Positions 56,279-64,000 of a stretch of DNA of 64,000 nt are shown here, in pieces. The position numbers and the translations under genes are program-made. The stretch comes from Syntrophus buswellii. GTDB taxonomy: Bacteria > Desulfobacterota > Syntrophia > Syntrophales > Syntrophaceae. The stretch lies in contig NZ_CP175563.1 in the NCBI RefSeq assembly GCF_046097065.1, positions 434,001 to 498,000 of the forward strand. The letters run 5' to 3'. The notes under the pieces are model-generated. The model searched no databases and had not been told where the DNA came from. It saw only the letters and a program-made list of their open reading frames with translations. Each line of letters begins with the position of its first letter. Within the stretch, counting starts at the first letter, position 1.

Positions 56279-56878
56279 ATGAAAAAACACCTCGGAATTG
56301 CAATCGTTTTATGGTTTGTACTTTCGCTGTTGCCGTCGCCGGCCTGTGCCGGTGCGGCCACGGACACGCTGAAGATTCATGTCAACAAGGTGCTTGAAAT
56401 TCTAAAGGATCCGGCGCTTAAGCCGGCATCGGCCAAGGAGGTCAAAAAGGATAAGCTCCGAGCTATTTACGTCCTCATGTTCGATGAAGTGGAGCTGTCC
56501 AGGCGGGCCCTGGCCAGGAACTGGAACAGCCTCAACGCCGCTCAGCGCGAGGAGTTCGTTCACCTCTTCCGGCAGGTGCTTGAAAAAACCTACGCGGACA
56601 GGATTCTCGCCTATGCCAACGAGAATGTTATTTTTGACAGGGAAACCATGCTTTCGGACAACCAGGCCGAAGTGACAACGAGAATTCTGTCATCCTCAAA
56701 GACGATTCCGTTCACATACCGCATGATCCGGAAGGGGAATACCTGGAAAGTCTATGACGTCGTTGTGGAAAACGTCAGCCTGATCCAGAATTACCGTACG
56801 CAGTTCAATGAAATACTGGCAAAAAACACCCCGGAACAGATGCTTCAGACCCTGAGGAAAAAGGTGAAAGAAACGTAG
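56279..56878 (+). CDS. mlaC: MlaC, periplasmic phospholipid shuttle
   Basis: A 199-residue exported protein with a signal peptide (about 1-24, LPSPACAGA). The MlaC/Ttg2D fold is indicated by LARNWNSLNAAQREEFVHLF, LEKTYADRI and FTYRMIRKGNTWKVYDVVVE. The last is a hallmark of the family. It carries phospholipid across the periplasm between MlaD and the MlaA complex. It lies 20 bp behind mlaD. Confidence 0.93.
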   Translation: MKKHLGIAIVLWFVLSLLPSPACAGAATDTLKIHVNKVLEILKDPALKPASAKEVKKDKLRAIYVLMFDEVELSRRALARNWNSLNAAQREEFVHLFRQVLEKTYADRILAYANENVIFDRETMLSDNQAEVTTRILSSSKTIPFTYRMIRKGNTWKVYDVVVENVSLIQNYRTQFNEILAKNTPEQMLQTLRKKVKET

Positions 56879-56910
56879 TCTCCAGAGCACAGGAAAAGGG
56901 GATCCCGGCC

Positions 56911-57975
56911 ATGAAACATTTCTGTTTGACCGTTCTTTTTCTCGTTCTTCTTGCAGGCGTTGGTGCTCCGCGTGCCGACGCCTCGTCTGCCGTGGCGACC
57001 TCAGCCTCGGCGCCGATTCTTCTCCCGAGTGCGGGCAACTCGAACCAGCTTGAGCCGGCTTCGCAGGAACCTCCGGCAAGAGAGTCAAAGCCTGATCCGG
57101 GAAGCGTCGAAAGCCCTGCAATGGCCGAACCCTCAGCCGCTGAGCCTGAGAGCAGGGCGGTGCCGGCAGGGAGTGCGCCGGAAAGCGTCGCTCCGGGGAC
57201 GTCCCCGGAGCTTCCGGAGGAGGAAAAGAGGAATGGGCATACCGATGATCTGGAGTCGGACTATGTTCCGGAGGAAGAGGGAGAAGCGCCGGTAACCCTC
57301 TATGACCCTCTGGAGCCTTTCAACCGGGCCATGTACCATGTTAACGACAAGCTCTACTTCTGGCTGCTCAAGCCTGTATCTCAGACTTATGGCGAGGTTG
57401 TTCCCGAGCCCGCGAGAATCAGCGTCCGGAATTTTTTCTCAAATCTCGCCTTTCCAGTCCGGTTTCTCAGCTGCCTGCTTCAGGCCGATTTCAGCGGCGC
57501 CGTCAAGGAATCGGGACGTTTTGTTGTGAACACCCTGTGGGGAGTTGGTGGACTTCTGGATCCCTCATCGAAAAACGAACTGGATCTTCCCAAACAGAAT
57601 GTCGATCTGGGACAGACCCTGGGGATTTACGGCCTGGGGCCCGGCTTCTACATCGTCTGGCCGGTCCTGGGACCGTCCAGCCTCCGGGATACGGTTGACA
57701 TTGCCGGAAGGCATTTCCTTTCCCCCGTCTCCTATCTGAATCCCTGGTATGCCCCCATGACGGTGAGGGGATACGAGGCGGTCAACGATACCTCCTTGAG
57801 GATTGGTGATTATGAGGCGCTCAAGGGGGCGGCGATCGACCCCTATCTCTCCATCCGGGATGCCTTTGCCCAGTACCGGAAGCAGAAAATTGAAGCGCGG
57901 AAAAAACATCTGACGAAACAGCTCCCGTCCGGAGAGGGAAAAATGCCCGTGAGCGTCGGCAGCGGGATTGAATAA
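56911..57975 (+). CDS. mlaA: MlaA/VacJ family outer-membrane lipid protein, no lipobox
   Basis: A 354-residue protein whose C-terminal 230 residues match MlaA: YDPLEPFNRAMYHVNDKLYF (about 131-150), then VRNFFSNLAFPVRFLSCLLQ and GIYGLGPGFYIVWPVLGPSS. PWYAPMTVRGYEAVN also fits. E. coli MlaA is a lipoprotein. Here the signal peptide (about 1-25, ending APRADA) has no cysteine at the cleavage site, so signal peptidase I processing is expected. Between them lies a long Pro/Ser/Glu-rich spacer (about 30-125). Attachment to the outer membrane must rely on the MlaA body itself. Confidence 0.9.
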   Translation: MKHFCLTVLFLVLLAGVGAPRADASSAVATSASAPILLPSAGNSNQLEPASQEPPARESKPDPGSVESPAMAEPSAAEPESRAVPAGSAPESVAPGTSPELPEEEKRNGHTDDLESDYVPEEEGEAPVTLYDPLEPFNRAMYHVNDKLYFWLLKPVSQTYGEVVPEPARISVRNFFSNLAFPVRFLSCLLQADFSGAVKESGRFVVNTLWGVGGLLDPSSKNELDLPKQNVDLGQTLGIYGLGPGFYIVWPVLGPSSLRDTVDIAGRHFLSPVSYLNPWYAPMTVRGYEAVNDTSLRIGDYEALKGAAIDPYLSIRDAFAQYRKQKIEARKKHLTKQLPSGEGKMPVSVGSGIE

Positions 57976-58019
57976 GAGCAACCCTGACAAGGGATGATGC
58001 AGAGGTTCCGGAGGTCTCA

Positions 58020-58829
58020 ATGGCGAAACTACTGATGAAATTTCTAGGGATGTCCCTTCTGTTGGTCCTTTTTTCTGTCCCGGGAACTGCTGCCGCGGGC
58101 GGCCTGTTCGGCCCCCCGCAGTCGCTTTCAAGGGAGAAAGGCGGATTGAACACGACCGTTGGGTTTGACTATCATGAGGATAAATTCGAGGGTAACGGGA
58201 CCTGCGTATTCCGGCAGAACCGGGTATATTCGCAGGTGGCCTATGGCGGCGCCCGCCACCTCTGGGAAGTTTACGGGAGAATCGGGATCGCCGATCTGGA
58301 GATCGAAGATGGTTTCCGTTCCAGGATAAATACGACCACCTCTTCTCCCGATGATTTCGAGGAAAATGAAACGCCTTTCGGTGCCCTGGGGGCCAAGGTC
58401 TTCCTTCCCCTGGGAGGGGCTTTCGGCATCGGCGCTTTTCTTCAGGGTTCCTTCTTCTTCGGCGATTTCGGAGACGAGGTCAGGGGGCATTGGAATGGCG
58501 CCCCCTACAAGGCGGAACTCAACGTCAGGGATCTGTGGGAGATCACGTCGGGGATCAGCGTATCAGCCACCGCCGCCCGCGGGATCATCCTGTATGCCGG
58601 TCCCTTCATCCATTACTCGGAAGCCCGTGTGACCTCCTCCCGCCATGTTTCTGGAATCCCGTTGCTGGAAGAAGACGCCACTATGAAGAATAAAACGGAG
58701 ATCGGCGGTTATGGAGGAATTTCCGTGCCCCTGGGCAGGGGGTTTCATCTTAACGCGGAAGGCCGATATTCGGAGAGGTTTTCGGCCGGCGTCGCCGTAA
58801 CCTACACCTACCAGAACGGCGGGCTCTAA
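58020..58829 (+). CDS. Probable outer-membrane beta-barrel protein
   Basis: A 269-residue exported protein with a signal peptide (about 1-26, GTAAAGG). The body alternates aromatic and small residues as in 8-12 stranded barrels (for example NTTVGFDYHEDKFEGNGTC, FGIGAFLQGSFFFGDFGD, GGYGGISVPLGRGFHLNAEG). It ends with VAVTYTYQNGGL instead of a C-terminal phenylalanine. It follows mlaA by 44 bp and is likely part of the operon. No family is recognised. A role with the Mla system is only suggested by position. Confidence 0.65.
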   Translation: MAKLLMKFLGMSLLLVLFSVPGTAAAGGLFGPPQSLSREKGGLNTTVGFDYHEDKFEGNGTCVFRQNRVYSQVAYGGARHLWEVYGRIGIADLEIEDGFRSRINTTTSSPDDFEENETPFGALGAKVFLPLGGAFGIGAFLQGSFFFGDFGDEVRGHWNGAPYKAELNVRDLWEITSGISVSATAARGIILYAGPFIHYSEARVTSSRHVSGIPLLEEDATMKNKTEIGGYGGISVPLGRGFHLNAEGRYSERFSAGVAVTYTYQNGGL

Positions 58830-59194
58830 GAATCCGGCTCATCATCGAAGGCGCTGTAGTTTCTCTCCAGGCTCTTCAGGCATTCATTGAACTGCAGGAT
58901 GCCGGGCTCCCAGTTGTTGTGAAAATTGTCCCAGAACAATGTCTGGGCCAGCACGAACCGATTGTGGGCTGATCCGGCGTGCTTCATTTTCGTTTCGAAG
59001 GAAGCCTGCAGAGCTCGCAGCCGCTGGCGCAGATCTTCATCCTCGACACTGCTGAAAAACTCATCGAGAAGCCGCTTGCGCTCCCGTTCAAAGGCCAGGC
59101 GGTCTTCTTTAAAAAGCCTGGCCATCCGCGCGTGACGCTTCTCCGATTCCTCTCTTCGCTTTTCACTCTCTTCTTCCCACTGGGGCTGGTTCAT
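58826..59194 (-). CDS. Small Glu/Arg-rich coiled-coil protein (DUF3135-like)
   Basis: A 122-residue cytosolic protein, mostly helical and highly charged (EEESEKRREESEKRHARMARL). It has a central segment ALQASFETKMKHAGSAHNRF that recalls DUF3135 proteins. The ATG at 59194 follows a perfect GAGGAGG site, so I prefer it to an earlier start at 59233. Its 3' end overlaps the convergent outer-membrane gene by 4 bp. Function is unknown. Confidence 0.65.
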   Translation of the reverse strand: MNQPQWEEESEKRREESEKRHARMARLFKEDRLAFERERKRLLDEFFSSVEDEDLRQRLRALQASFETKMKHAGSAHNRFVLAQTLFWDNFHNNWEPGILQFNECLKSLERNYSAFDDEPDS

Positions 59195-59655
59195 GGGAGC
59201 CTCCTCATTGTTTAGCCTCAGAACTCGCATCACGAGGATGGTGGCGTTTCTTTTGAACCGAATATGCCCTGAATGCCCGAGGAGGGCAATACCTGGAATT
59301 CCTTATTTTGGTCTAAGAATTAGGTGGAAATTGGAGGGGGCTATCCAATCACCGTAATCTTGAATATCCGGTCATTCTGTGAGTTCCTTTCACATTTCAG
59401 GTTGCAGGATCATCCTTGAAATTTCAAAGATCATGAAGGAACTTTCAAGGGTTGGTATGGGAGTATGTAAAGGGAGACGAAACAGGTGCGGGTGCGTCAC
59501 CAATCGTTGCACAGTGACTACAAGGGGAGACAGGGAGGGGTTGCACAGACCAGCCGCACGCAGAGCCTGTCGTCTTTTGAAGTCGTCCGTTCCAGAGCTA
59601 CGCCTGCCACTGCCAGTTCTTAATATTCTTCATTTTATTGTTTCGGTGCCATTGG
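59195..59655. other. Intergenic accessory patch
   Basis: It has an inverted repeat CCTTGAAA/TTTCAAGG (59414-59421 and 59443-59450). No gene was recognised; composition is less GC-rich than the flanking core genes. Confidence 0.4.
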
Positions 59656-60296
59656 CTATGCGGATGTTGATATCCTGGATGACATCGCATATGTTTGCTT
59701 CAAATGCCACAGGGCAGTTTGGCCGCGCCCCTCTTGATAGACCAGACCGTCTGCTTCAAGCTCTTTCATGATCCGATAGACCTGCTGGCGGCCCAAGTCT
59801 GTGAAGCTCCTGATGTCGGAATTGCGGAGAGGACGATCCTTAAGCAAGGACCGGATGAGGACCTTGATCGCTTCCAGATCCAATCTTCGCGTTATGTCAT
59901 AGGCCACCCCTTCATTGAGAATGGCGGCTGCCTTACGGGAAAGTCGATAGGTTGTCCCTTTCCCTGTTCCGCACTTGTCCGGACCGCGCTGATCTTCATA
60001 GAGAATCTTCAGGGCCATGAGGTTGTCGCCGAAAATGAGCATGTTTCGCCAGCCATCCGGAAAGGGATTGTCCGTATTGAAGGTGCGTACCTCCTGGAGG
60101 GGGCCGGCCAGGGTTTCCGCAATGACGTCTTCCCGCGTTTTTTCTCTGAGTAAACAAGCTGATCAATCTTCGTCAACGCCACATAATCCCTGACCTCCAA
60201 GGGAAAGAGCCGGGACTTGTAGATTTCAGGAAGGGGTTTTCCTTACTGGAGGAGTCGAATGATGGTTTCTCTATCGTTTTCAGTGGGTATGGGCAT
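59656..60296 (-). pseudogene. Broken DNA-methyltransferase remnant joined to a wHTH tail
   Basis: Reading on the minus strand from ATG at 60296, the frame gives MPIPTENDRETIIRLLQ and then a TAA at 60243-60245. Beyond it comes GKPLPEIYKSRLFPLEVRDY and then SEKK, with a frameshift near the A-run at about 60147-60155. It resumes in another frame as REDVIAETLAGPLQEVRTF and MLIFGDNLMALKILYEDQRG. The last is the SAM-site region seen in DNA methyltransferases of restriction systems (LIHGDNLLALK type). Near 59965 the similarity switches to a winged-helix tail (SFTDLGRQQVYRIMKELEADG) of the kind found at the end of HATPase/AlbA-type regulators. This is best read as two decayed genes fused by deletion. 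Confidence 0.7.
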
Positions 60297-60343
60297 GCTT
60301 TCAAAAATCCTGTTTTCGGGTGTTGGTCCAACGGGGCAGATTT

Positions 60344-60368
60344 AAAGAAAAAGGGGTTGAAAGACCCC
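60344..60368 (-). terminator. Terminator after the DUF4062 gene
   Basis: On the minus strand GGGGT, a 6-nt loop, ACCCC and TTTTTCTTT are seen. It lies about 210 bp past the stop at 60582. Confidence 0.65.
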
Positions 60369-60581
60369 GCTCCCCTGATTCAGAAGATCCTGTCGTGTCG
60401 GGATTTGATAAATTCAACCCAACGAATAAATTGCTTCCCGATGGCCTCGATCATGATGATATCCAATCCTATTGGAAGATCTTCTCTTTTATATCAAAAG
60501 ATTTGCGGTAAAGCGTTTTACACCTCACCCAATTTCCGAAATCGGATGATTAGGGAATTTCACCGGACGATTATCGGATGA

Positions 60582-62114
60582 TTACGCCCGTTCTCCTGTA
60601 AGAACATAGCGGATTGAACGCCCACGCCCTCTCCTTTCGATGATGTGCAGGTCAAGAAGCAACTGGATATCGCGATAGGCTGTATCACGCACCACGTTGA
60701 ACGTGTCCCGGATCCACTTATTGGTGACGCTGCCGCCCTCTTGGATCTGCATCACAATTCTTCGCTGTCGCTCATTGAGCCGGGCTTCCATGGCGGGAGT
60801 AATGAAGCCCGGCGCATCGGTAGGCGGCCTCAGGCGGTCGTAGTTGCCGGCCGGTCCGGGCAGTGTGACCACGAAAAAGCCGTCCTGCTGATCGAGAACG
60901 GGCGGATCGAGGCCGTGGTTGAGCATGGCGTCGCGCATGCGGGCGAAGCCCGTTCCCCGCTGCTCCATTTTATCCAGGATGCAGAGGCCCTGGGCGATCA
61001 GGGGATTCCTCGAACAGGGGCGGTAGTTGCCTTTTCGCAATTTGGCCAGGGTGATCGGTTTGAGCGGGTAGCCGGGGCTGGCGATCTCGATGCGGTTGCT
61101 GAAGAGGCGGACGAAGACTTTGCGCGAAGCGTCCTCGTAGTTGCGGTGGGCAACGGCGTTCAGGAGGGCTTCCCGGATGGCCGCCTGTGGATACTCATTG
61201 AGGCGGATGCTGTTGAGGCCGACCACGCGCCGGGGATGGAAGGTGTGAGCGTCGATGAAGGCAAGGATCTCTTCCAGGGCATGGGGAAGCGGGGCGTTTA
61301 CGTTCAGCTGACCTTTGGGTCGGCCCGAGATGCGCGTATCGTCGTAGGCATCGACGAGGATTTCGCATTGGGGAAAACGAAAGGCGGGATGTTCGCCGAA
61401 AAGAACGAGTGCCGCTGCGCTGGCGCAGAATGCGGCCGGATGATCGCAGCGGAGCAGGAGACCCCGGGCATGGAGCACCTCGGCGGCAGACCATGTTTCG
61501 TGGATATCGCCGGGAATCCGGCCCTTGAATTCCTCGATCAGCCGCTGATCGAGTTCGCTGACCGGCACATCCCGCAGCATGGCTGTCTCGAAGGACGAGG
61601 CCGCTTCAATCAGGTGTTCGCTTTCGTTTTGCTCGGCGCTGGTGGCCTGAATCCCGAATTGTTCGGCCAGGGTGCGCAGGAGCGCCCGGAGCATTTCCGG
61701 CTTGAGGTCTTCCCGATCATGAAATCTCTTGTAGGTGTGGCCGGCCTTTTTGATCTCTTCGATGAAGGCCCGCGTCTCCGGCAAGCGGCCTTCATCGGTC
61801 ATCCCCTTGAGAAAAATCAGGGAGGGAAGCTTGAGCTCCCGGGCGAGGCGGTATTCGTGGTGGGTGGCCGAAAGGCCCCCGTCCGGTCGACCGTACTCCG
61901 TTCCGACGAGGAGCACGTAAACGGAGCATTCGCGAAGCCTGTCGAGATAGGGCATGGAAGCGGGGCGGGAAGAGGCAGGCTCCCGTTCAAATAGGATCGG
62001 GCTGCAATGCTGCATCAGAAAGGGGTCCGTGGCAATGAGGCCTGAGACGGCGGCCCGCTCCAGTTCGAGCTCCTTCTGGACAGAACTGATGAAGATGCGC
62101 TTTTTATCAGGCAT
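60582..62114 (-). CDS. DUF4062 and HATPase_c_4 domain protein, candidate defence or stress effector
   Basis: A 510-residue soluble protein. The N-terminal DUF4062 domain (about 1-105) has KKRIFISSVQKELELER, ECSVYVLLVGTEYG and HEYRLARELKLPSLIFL, a TIR/SEFIR-like fold pattern. The middle (about 150-290) is a linker of the AlbA-like regulator type. The HATPase_c_4-like region (about 300-420) has EALLNAVAHRNYED and MEQRGTGFARMRDAML. The end (about 445-510) is a winged helix, RQRRIVMQIQEGGSVTNKWI. The ATG at 62114, 5 nt after GAGGG, is preferred to a TTG at 62129 that overlaps the rimO stop. It lies next to a methyltransferase remnant, so a mobile or defence context is likely but unproven. Confidence 0.72.
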   Translation of the reverse strand: MPDKKRIFISSVQKELELERAAVSGLIATDPFLMQHCSPILFEREPASSRPASMPYLDRLRECSVYVLLVGTEYGRPDGGLSATHHEYRLARELKLPSLIFLKGMTDEGRLPETRAFIEEIKKAGHTYKRFHDREDLKPEMLRALLRTLAEQFGIQATSAEQNESEHLIEAASSFETAMLRDVPVSELDQRLIEEFKGRIPGDIHETWSAAEVLHARGLLLRCDHPAAFCASAAALVLFGEHPAFRFPQCEILVDAYDDTRISGRPKGQLNVNAPLPHALEEILAFIDAHTFHPRRVVGLNSIRLNEYPQAAIREALLNAVAHRNYEDASRKVFVRLFSNRIEIASPGYPLKPITLAKLRKGNYRPCSRNPLIAQGLCILDKMEQRGTGFARMRDAMLNHGLDPPVLDQQDGFFVVTLPGPAGNYDRLRPPTDAPGFITPAMEARLNERQRRIVMQIQEGGSVTNKWIRDTFNVVRDTAYRDIQLLLDLHIIERRGRGRSIRYVLTGERA

Positions 62115-62125
62115 GTCGGCCCTCT

Positions 62126-63490
62126 TCAATACGGCGATCCAACAGGCTCTGCAAAGAGATCGTAGTCGTCTGCCGCAACGATCCGGCAGGGGACGAGGGA
62201 GCCGGGCGGAAGGGCCTGGTTTCCGCCTTTTACATAGGTCACCCCGTCGATTTCCGGGGCCTGGCGGCGGCAGCGCCCCACGAAGGGATAGTCGGGATGG
62301 CCACTCGGGCCTTCAATGAGCACCTCCTGGAGGGAGCCCACGAGGGTCGAATTGATCTCGTTGGAAATGACCGCCTGCTCCTCCATGAGCAGATTGCGCC
62401 GGGCCTTTTTGGTCCGCTCCGAGACCTGGCGGGGCAGCTTGTCCGCAGGCGTCCCCTCTTCCGGGGAATAGGGAAAGACCCCGAGATGATCAAAGCGGAT
62501 CTCCTGGACAAACGCCAGGAGGCGGTTGAATTGAGCCGGTGTCTCTCCGGGGAAACCCACGATGAGTGAGGTCCGCAGGGCGAGGCCTGGGATGACCTCC
62601 CGGGCGCGGCTCAGCCTCTTCCGGATCCGGCGGCTGTCGCCTTGGCGCTTCATGGCCTTGAGAACGGCGTCGTCGATGTGCTGGATCGGGACATCCAGGT
62701 AGGGGCAGATCCGGTCATGCTCCGCGATGACCGCGAAGAGTTCGTCCGCCAGGCCGGATGGATAGGTGTAGAGAAGGCGGATCCAGGCCAGGCCCTCCAG
62801 GGCGGCCAGTTCCCGGAGGAGAAGGGCCAGGGTGGGCCTTCCGGGCAGGTCGCGGCCGTAGGCGGTGGTGTCCTGGGCGATCAGGATCAGTTCCCGGATG
62901 CCGCGATCGGCCAGGCCTTGCGCCTCCTCGAGGAGATCATCGACGGGCCGGCTGCGGGCCTTTCCCCGGATCTCGGGGATGACGCAGTAGGCGCAGCGAT
63001 GCGAACAGCCCTCGGCGATTTTGAGGTAGGCGCTGAAGGTCGGCGCGGAAAGGAGGCGGGGATGGCCGGCATTCATGAGGAAGAGGGGCGGGGTCACCAC
63101 GGCGCGGTTTGCCTGCGCATCGAGTTGCCCGTCTCGCAGCTTCCGGAGATGATCGGCGATGTTCGGCACTTCCGATATCCCCAGAAAGAGGTCCACCTCG
63201 GGGATCTCCGCCGCCAGCTCCACGCCGTAGCGCTGGGGCAGGCAGCCGGTAACGATGAGATGCCTGCAGTTCCCCTGCCTTTTCCATTCGGCGAGCCGGA
63301 AGATTTCATCGATGGATTCCTCCCGGGCCGGCAGGATGAAGGCGCAGGTGTTGAGAAGCACGATTTCGGCCTCTTCCGGCGTGGAGACGATCCGGCAACC
63401 GGCCTGGGCCAGCAGGGCGGCCATCACCTCCGAATCCACGAGATTTTTCGGGCAGCCGAGGTTGACGACGTGAACGGTGCTTTCTATCAT
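62126..63490 (-). CDS. rimO: Ribosomal protein S12 methylthiotransferase
   Basis: A 454-residue radical-SAM enzyme that adds a methylthio group to an aspartate of ribosomal protein S12. The N-terminal UPF0004 domain begins VHVVNLGCPKNLVDSE (Cys13), with further cysteines in NTCAF and GCLPQRYG. The radical-SAM motif CSHRCAYCVIPEIRGKARSR lies at about 162-181. A C-terminal TRAM domain (about 370-450) is present. The signature fits RimO rather than MiaB. Its start overlaps the ftsK stop by 4 bp. Confidence 0.95.
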   Translation of the reverse strand: MIESTVHVVNLGCPKNLVDSEVMAALLAQAGCRIVSTPEEAEIVLLNTCAFILPAREESIDEIFRLAEWKRQGNCRHLIVTGCLPQRYGVELAAEIPEVDLFLGISEVPNIADHLRKLRDGQLDAQANRAVVTPPLFLMNAGHPRLLSAPTFSAYLKIAEGCSHRCAYCVIPEIRGKARSRPVDDLLEEAQGLADRGIRELILIAQDTTAYGRDLPGRPTLALLLRELAALEGLAWIRLLYTYPSGLADELFAVIAEHDRICPYLDVPIQHIDDAVLKAMKRQGDSRRIRKRLSRAREVIPGLALRTSLIVGFPGETPAQFNRLLAFVQEIRFDHLGVFPYSPEEGTPADKLPRQVSERTKKARRNLLMEEQAVISNEINSTLVGSLQEVLIEGPSGHPDYPFVGRCRRQAPEIDGVTYVKGGNQALPPGSLVPCRIVAADDYDLFAEPVGSPY

Positions 63491-64000
63491 CGCGGCAGCT
63501 TCCCGACCAGGACTTTCCGGGGTTTCGCGCCGTCGGAAGGCCCGACGATGCCCTCCGACTCCATCCGTTCGATGAGGCGGGCGGCCCGGTTGTAGCCGAT
63601 CTTCATGTAGCGCTGGACGAGGGAAATGGAGGCCTGTCCCAGGTCCGTCACCAGTTCCACGGCCTCGTCATACTTTTCGTCAACGACCTCATTCCCCTTT
63701 TCCCCCTCCCGCATATCCGAGTCCGCTTCGTAGCGGGAAATGGATTCGTCGTAGGTGGGCTGTGCCTGCGTCTTGATGTATTCCGTGATGCGTTCGATCT
63801 CCCGGTCGGAGACGAAGGCCCCGTGAATCCGCGAGATCTTGGCGGTTCCGGGGGGCAGGAAGAGCATGTCGCCGGATCCCAGCAGGCTTTCCGCGCCCTG
63901 CTGATCCAGGATGGTGCGGGAATCCACCTTGGAGGAGACCTGGAAGGAGATGCGCGTGGGGAAGTTGGCCTTGATCAGGCCGGTGATGACATCCACCGAG
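63487..64000 (-). CDS. ftsK: DNA translocase FtsK, C-terminal part (runs off the window)
   Basis: The last 170 residues of FtsK/SpoIIIE; the 5' end lies beyond the window. The remaining motor-domain end has SVDVITGLIKANFPTRISFQ, VDSRTILDQQGAESLLGSGD and MLFLPPGTAKISRIHGAFVSD. The C-terminal gamma winged helix ASISLVQRYMKIGYNRAARL, with LIERMESEGIVGPSDG, reads KOPS/SRS sites. FtsK pumps chromosome DNA at the division septum. The 4-bp overlap with rimO shows close coupling. Confidence 0.95.
   Translation of the reverse strand, partial: SVDVITGLIKANFPTRISFQVSSKVDSRTILDQQGAESLLGSGDMLFLPPGTAKISRIHGAFVSDREIERITEYIKTQAQPTYDESISRYEADSDMREGEKGNEVVDEKYDEAVELVTDLGQASISLVQRYMKIGYNRAARLIERMESEGIVGPSDGAKPRKVLVGKLPR

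Overview
The window looks like chromosome of a strictly anaerobic, Gram-negative bacterium of the former Deltaproteobacteria, most likely a Syntrophia/Syntrophus-like lineage. That placement is an inference from gene content, not from a phylogenetic marker. The supporting content is a selenocysteine-containing membrane formate dehydrogenase, two sodium-pumping-decarboxylase membrane cassettes beside an NhaD-type antiporter, VPLPA-type PEP-CTERM proteins, a cobalamin uptake locus and an Mla lipid-transport operon. Base composition is GC-rich and fairly even. No rRNA, complete tRNA, CRISPR array or intact insertion sequence was seen.

Layout. 0-5 kb: fdh operon (alpha with an in-frame UGA, beta, gamma) on the minus strand, with a good promoter and a terminator. 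5.4-6.8 kb: NADP-type glutamate dehydrogenase behind a long leader. 7.4-10.2 kb: three consecutive VPLPA-CTERM secreted proteins, at least two with strong terminators. 10.6-16.0 kb: NarL-type regulator, NarX-type kinase and carB. 16.2-17.4 kb: DAACS symporter lacking the acidic-substrate arginine. 17.7-24.0 kb: cobalamin uptake genes (permease, ATPase, receptor, binding protein, TonB) under two cobalamin riboswitches, one of which lies across the 3' end of the ATPase gene. 24.0-25.8 kb: PII-like small protein and a PAS-LuxR regulator.

25.9-31.6 kb is the most unusual part. Two paralogous cassettes each encode a mini gamma-like peptide (46 or 39 aa), an OadB-like sodium pump subunit and a 63-65 aa two-helix protein. 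They flank an NhaD-like antiporter, and no carboxyltransferase or biotin carrier is nearby. One OadB-like protein carries an inserted biotinyl/lipoyl-like domain without the attachment lysine. Together they suggest a sodium circuit in which decarboxylation pumps Na+ and the antiporter balances it with H+.

32-44.6 kb: universal stress protein, cold-shock protein with a separately terminated leader or small RNA, then a plus-strand housekeeping run (trxB, lgt, DUF475 protein, cytidylate-kinase-like protein, TrmH-family methylase, cutA) followed by tkt, a YyaL-type protein and an unknown protein. 44.7-48.0 kb: minus-strand operon of a DMT transporter, a coiled-coil protein and a two-subunit CoA-transferase. 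48.2-53.3 kb: nnr, polyprenyl synthase, a LamG PEP-CTERM protein and an MsrA-MsrB lipoprotein. 53.7-58.8 kb: mlaE-F-D-C-A plus an outer-membrane barrel. MlaF has a fused degenerate GGDEF domain. 59-62 kb is an accessory patch with a broken DNA-methyltransferase remnant and a DUF4062/HATPase protein. 62.1-64 kb: rimO and the 3' part of ftsK.
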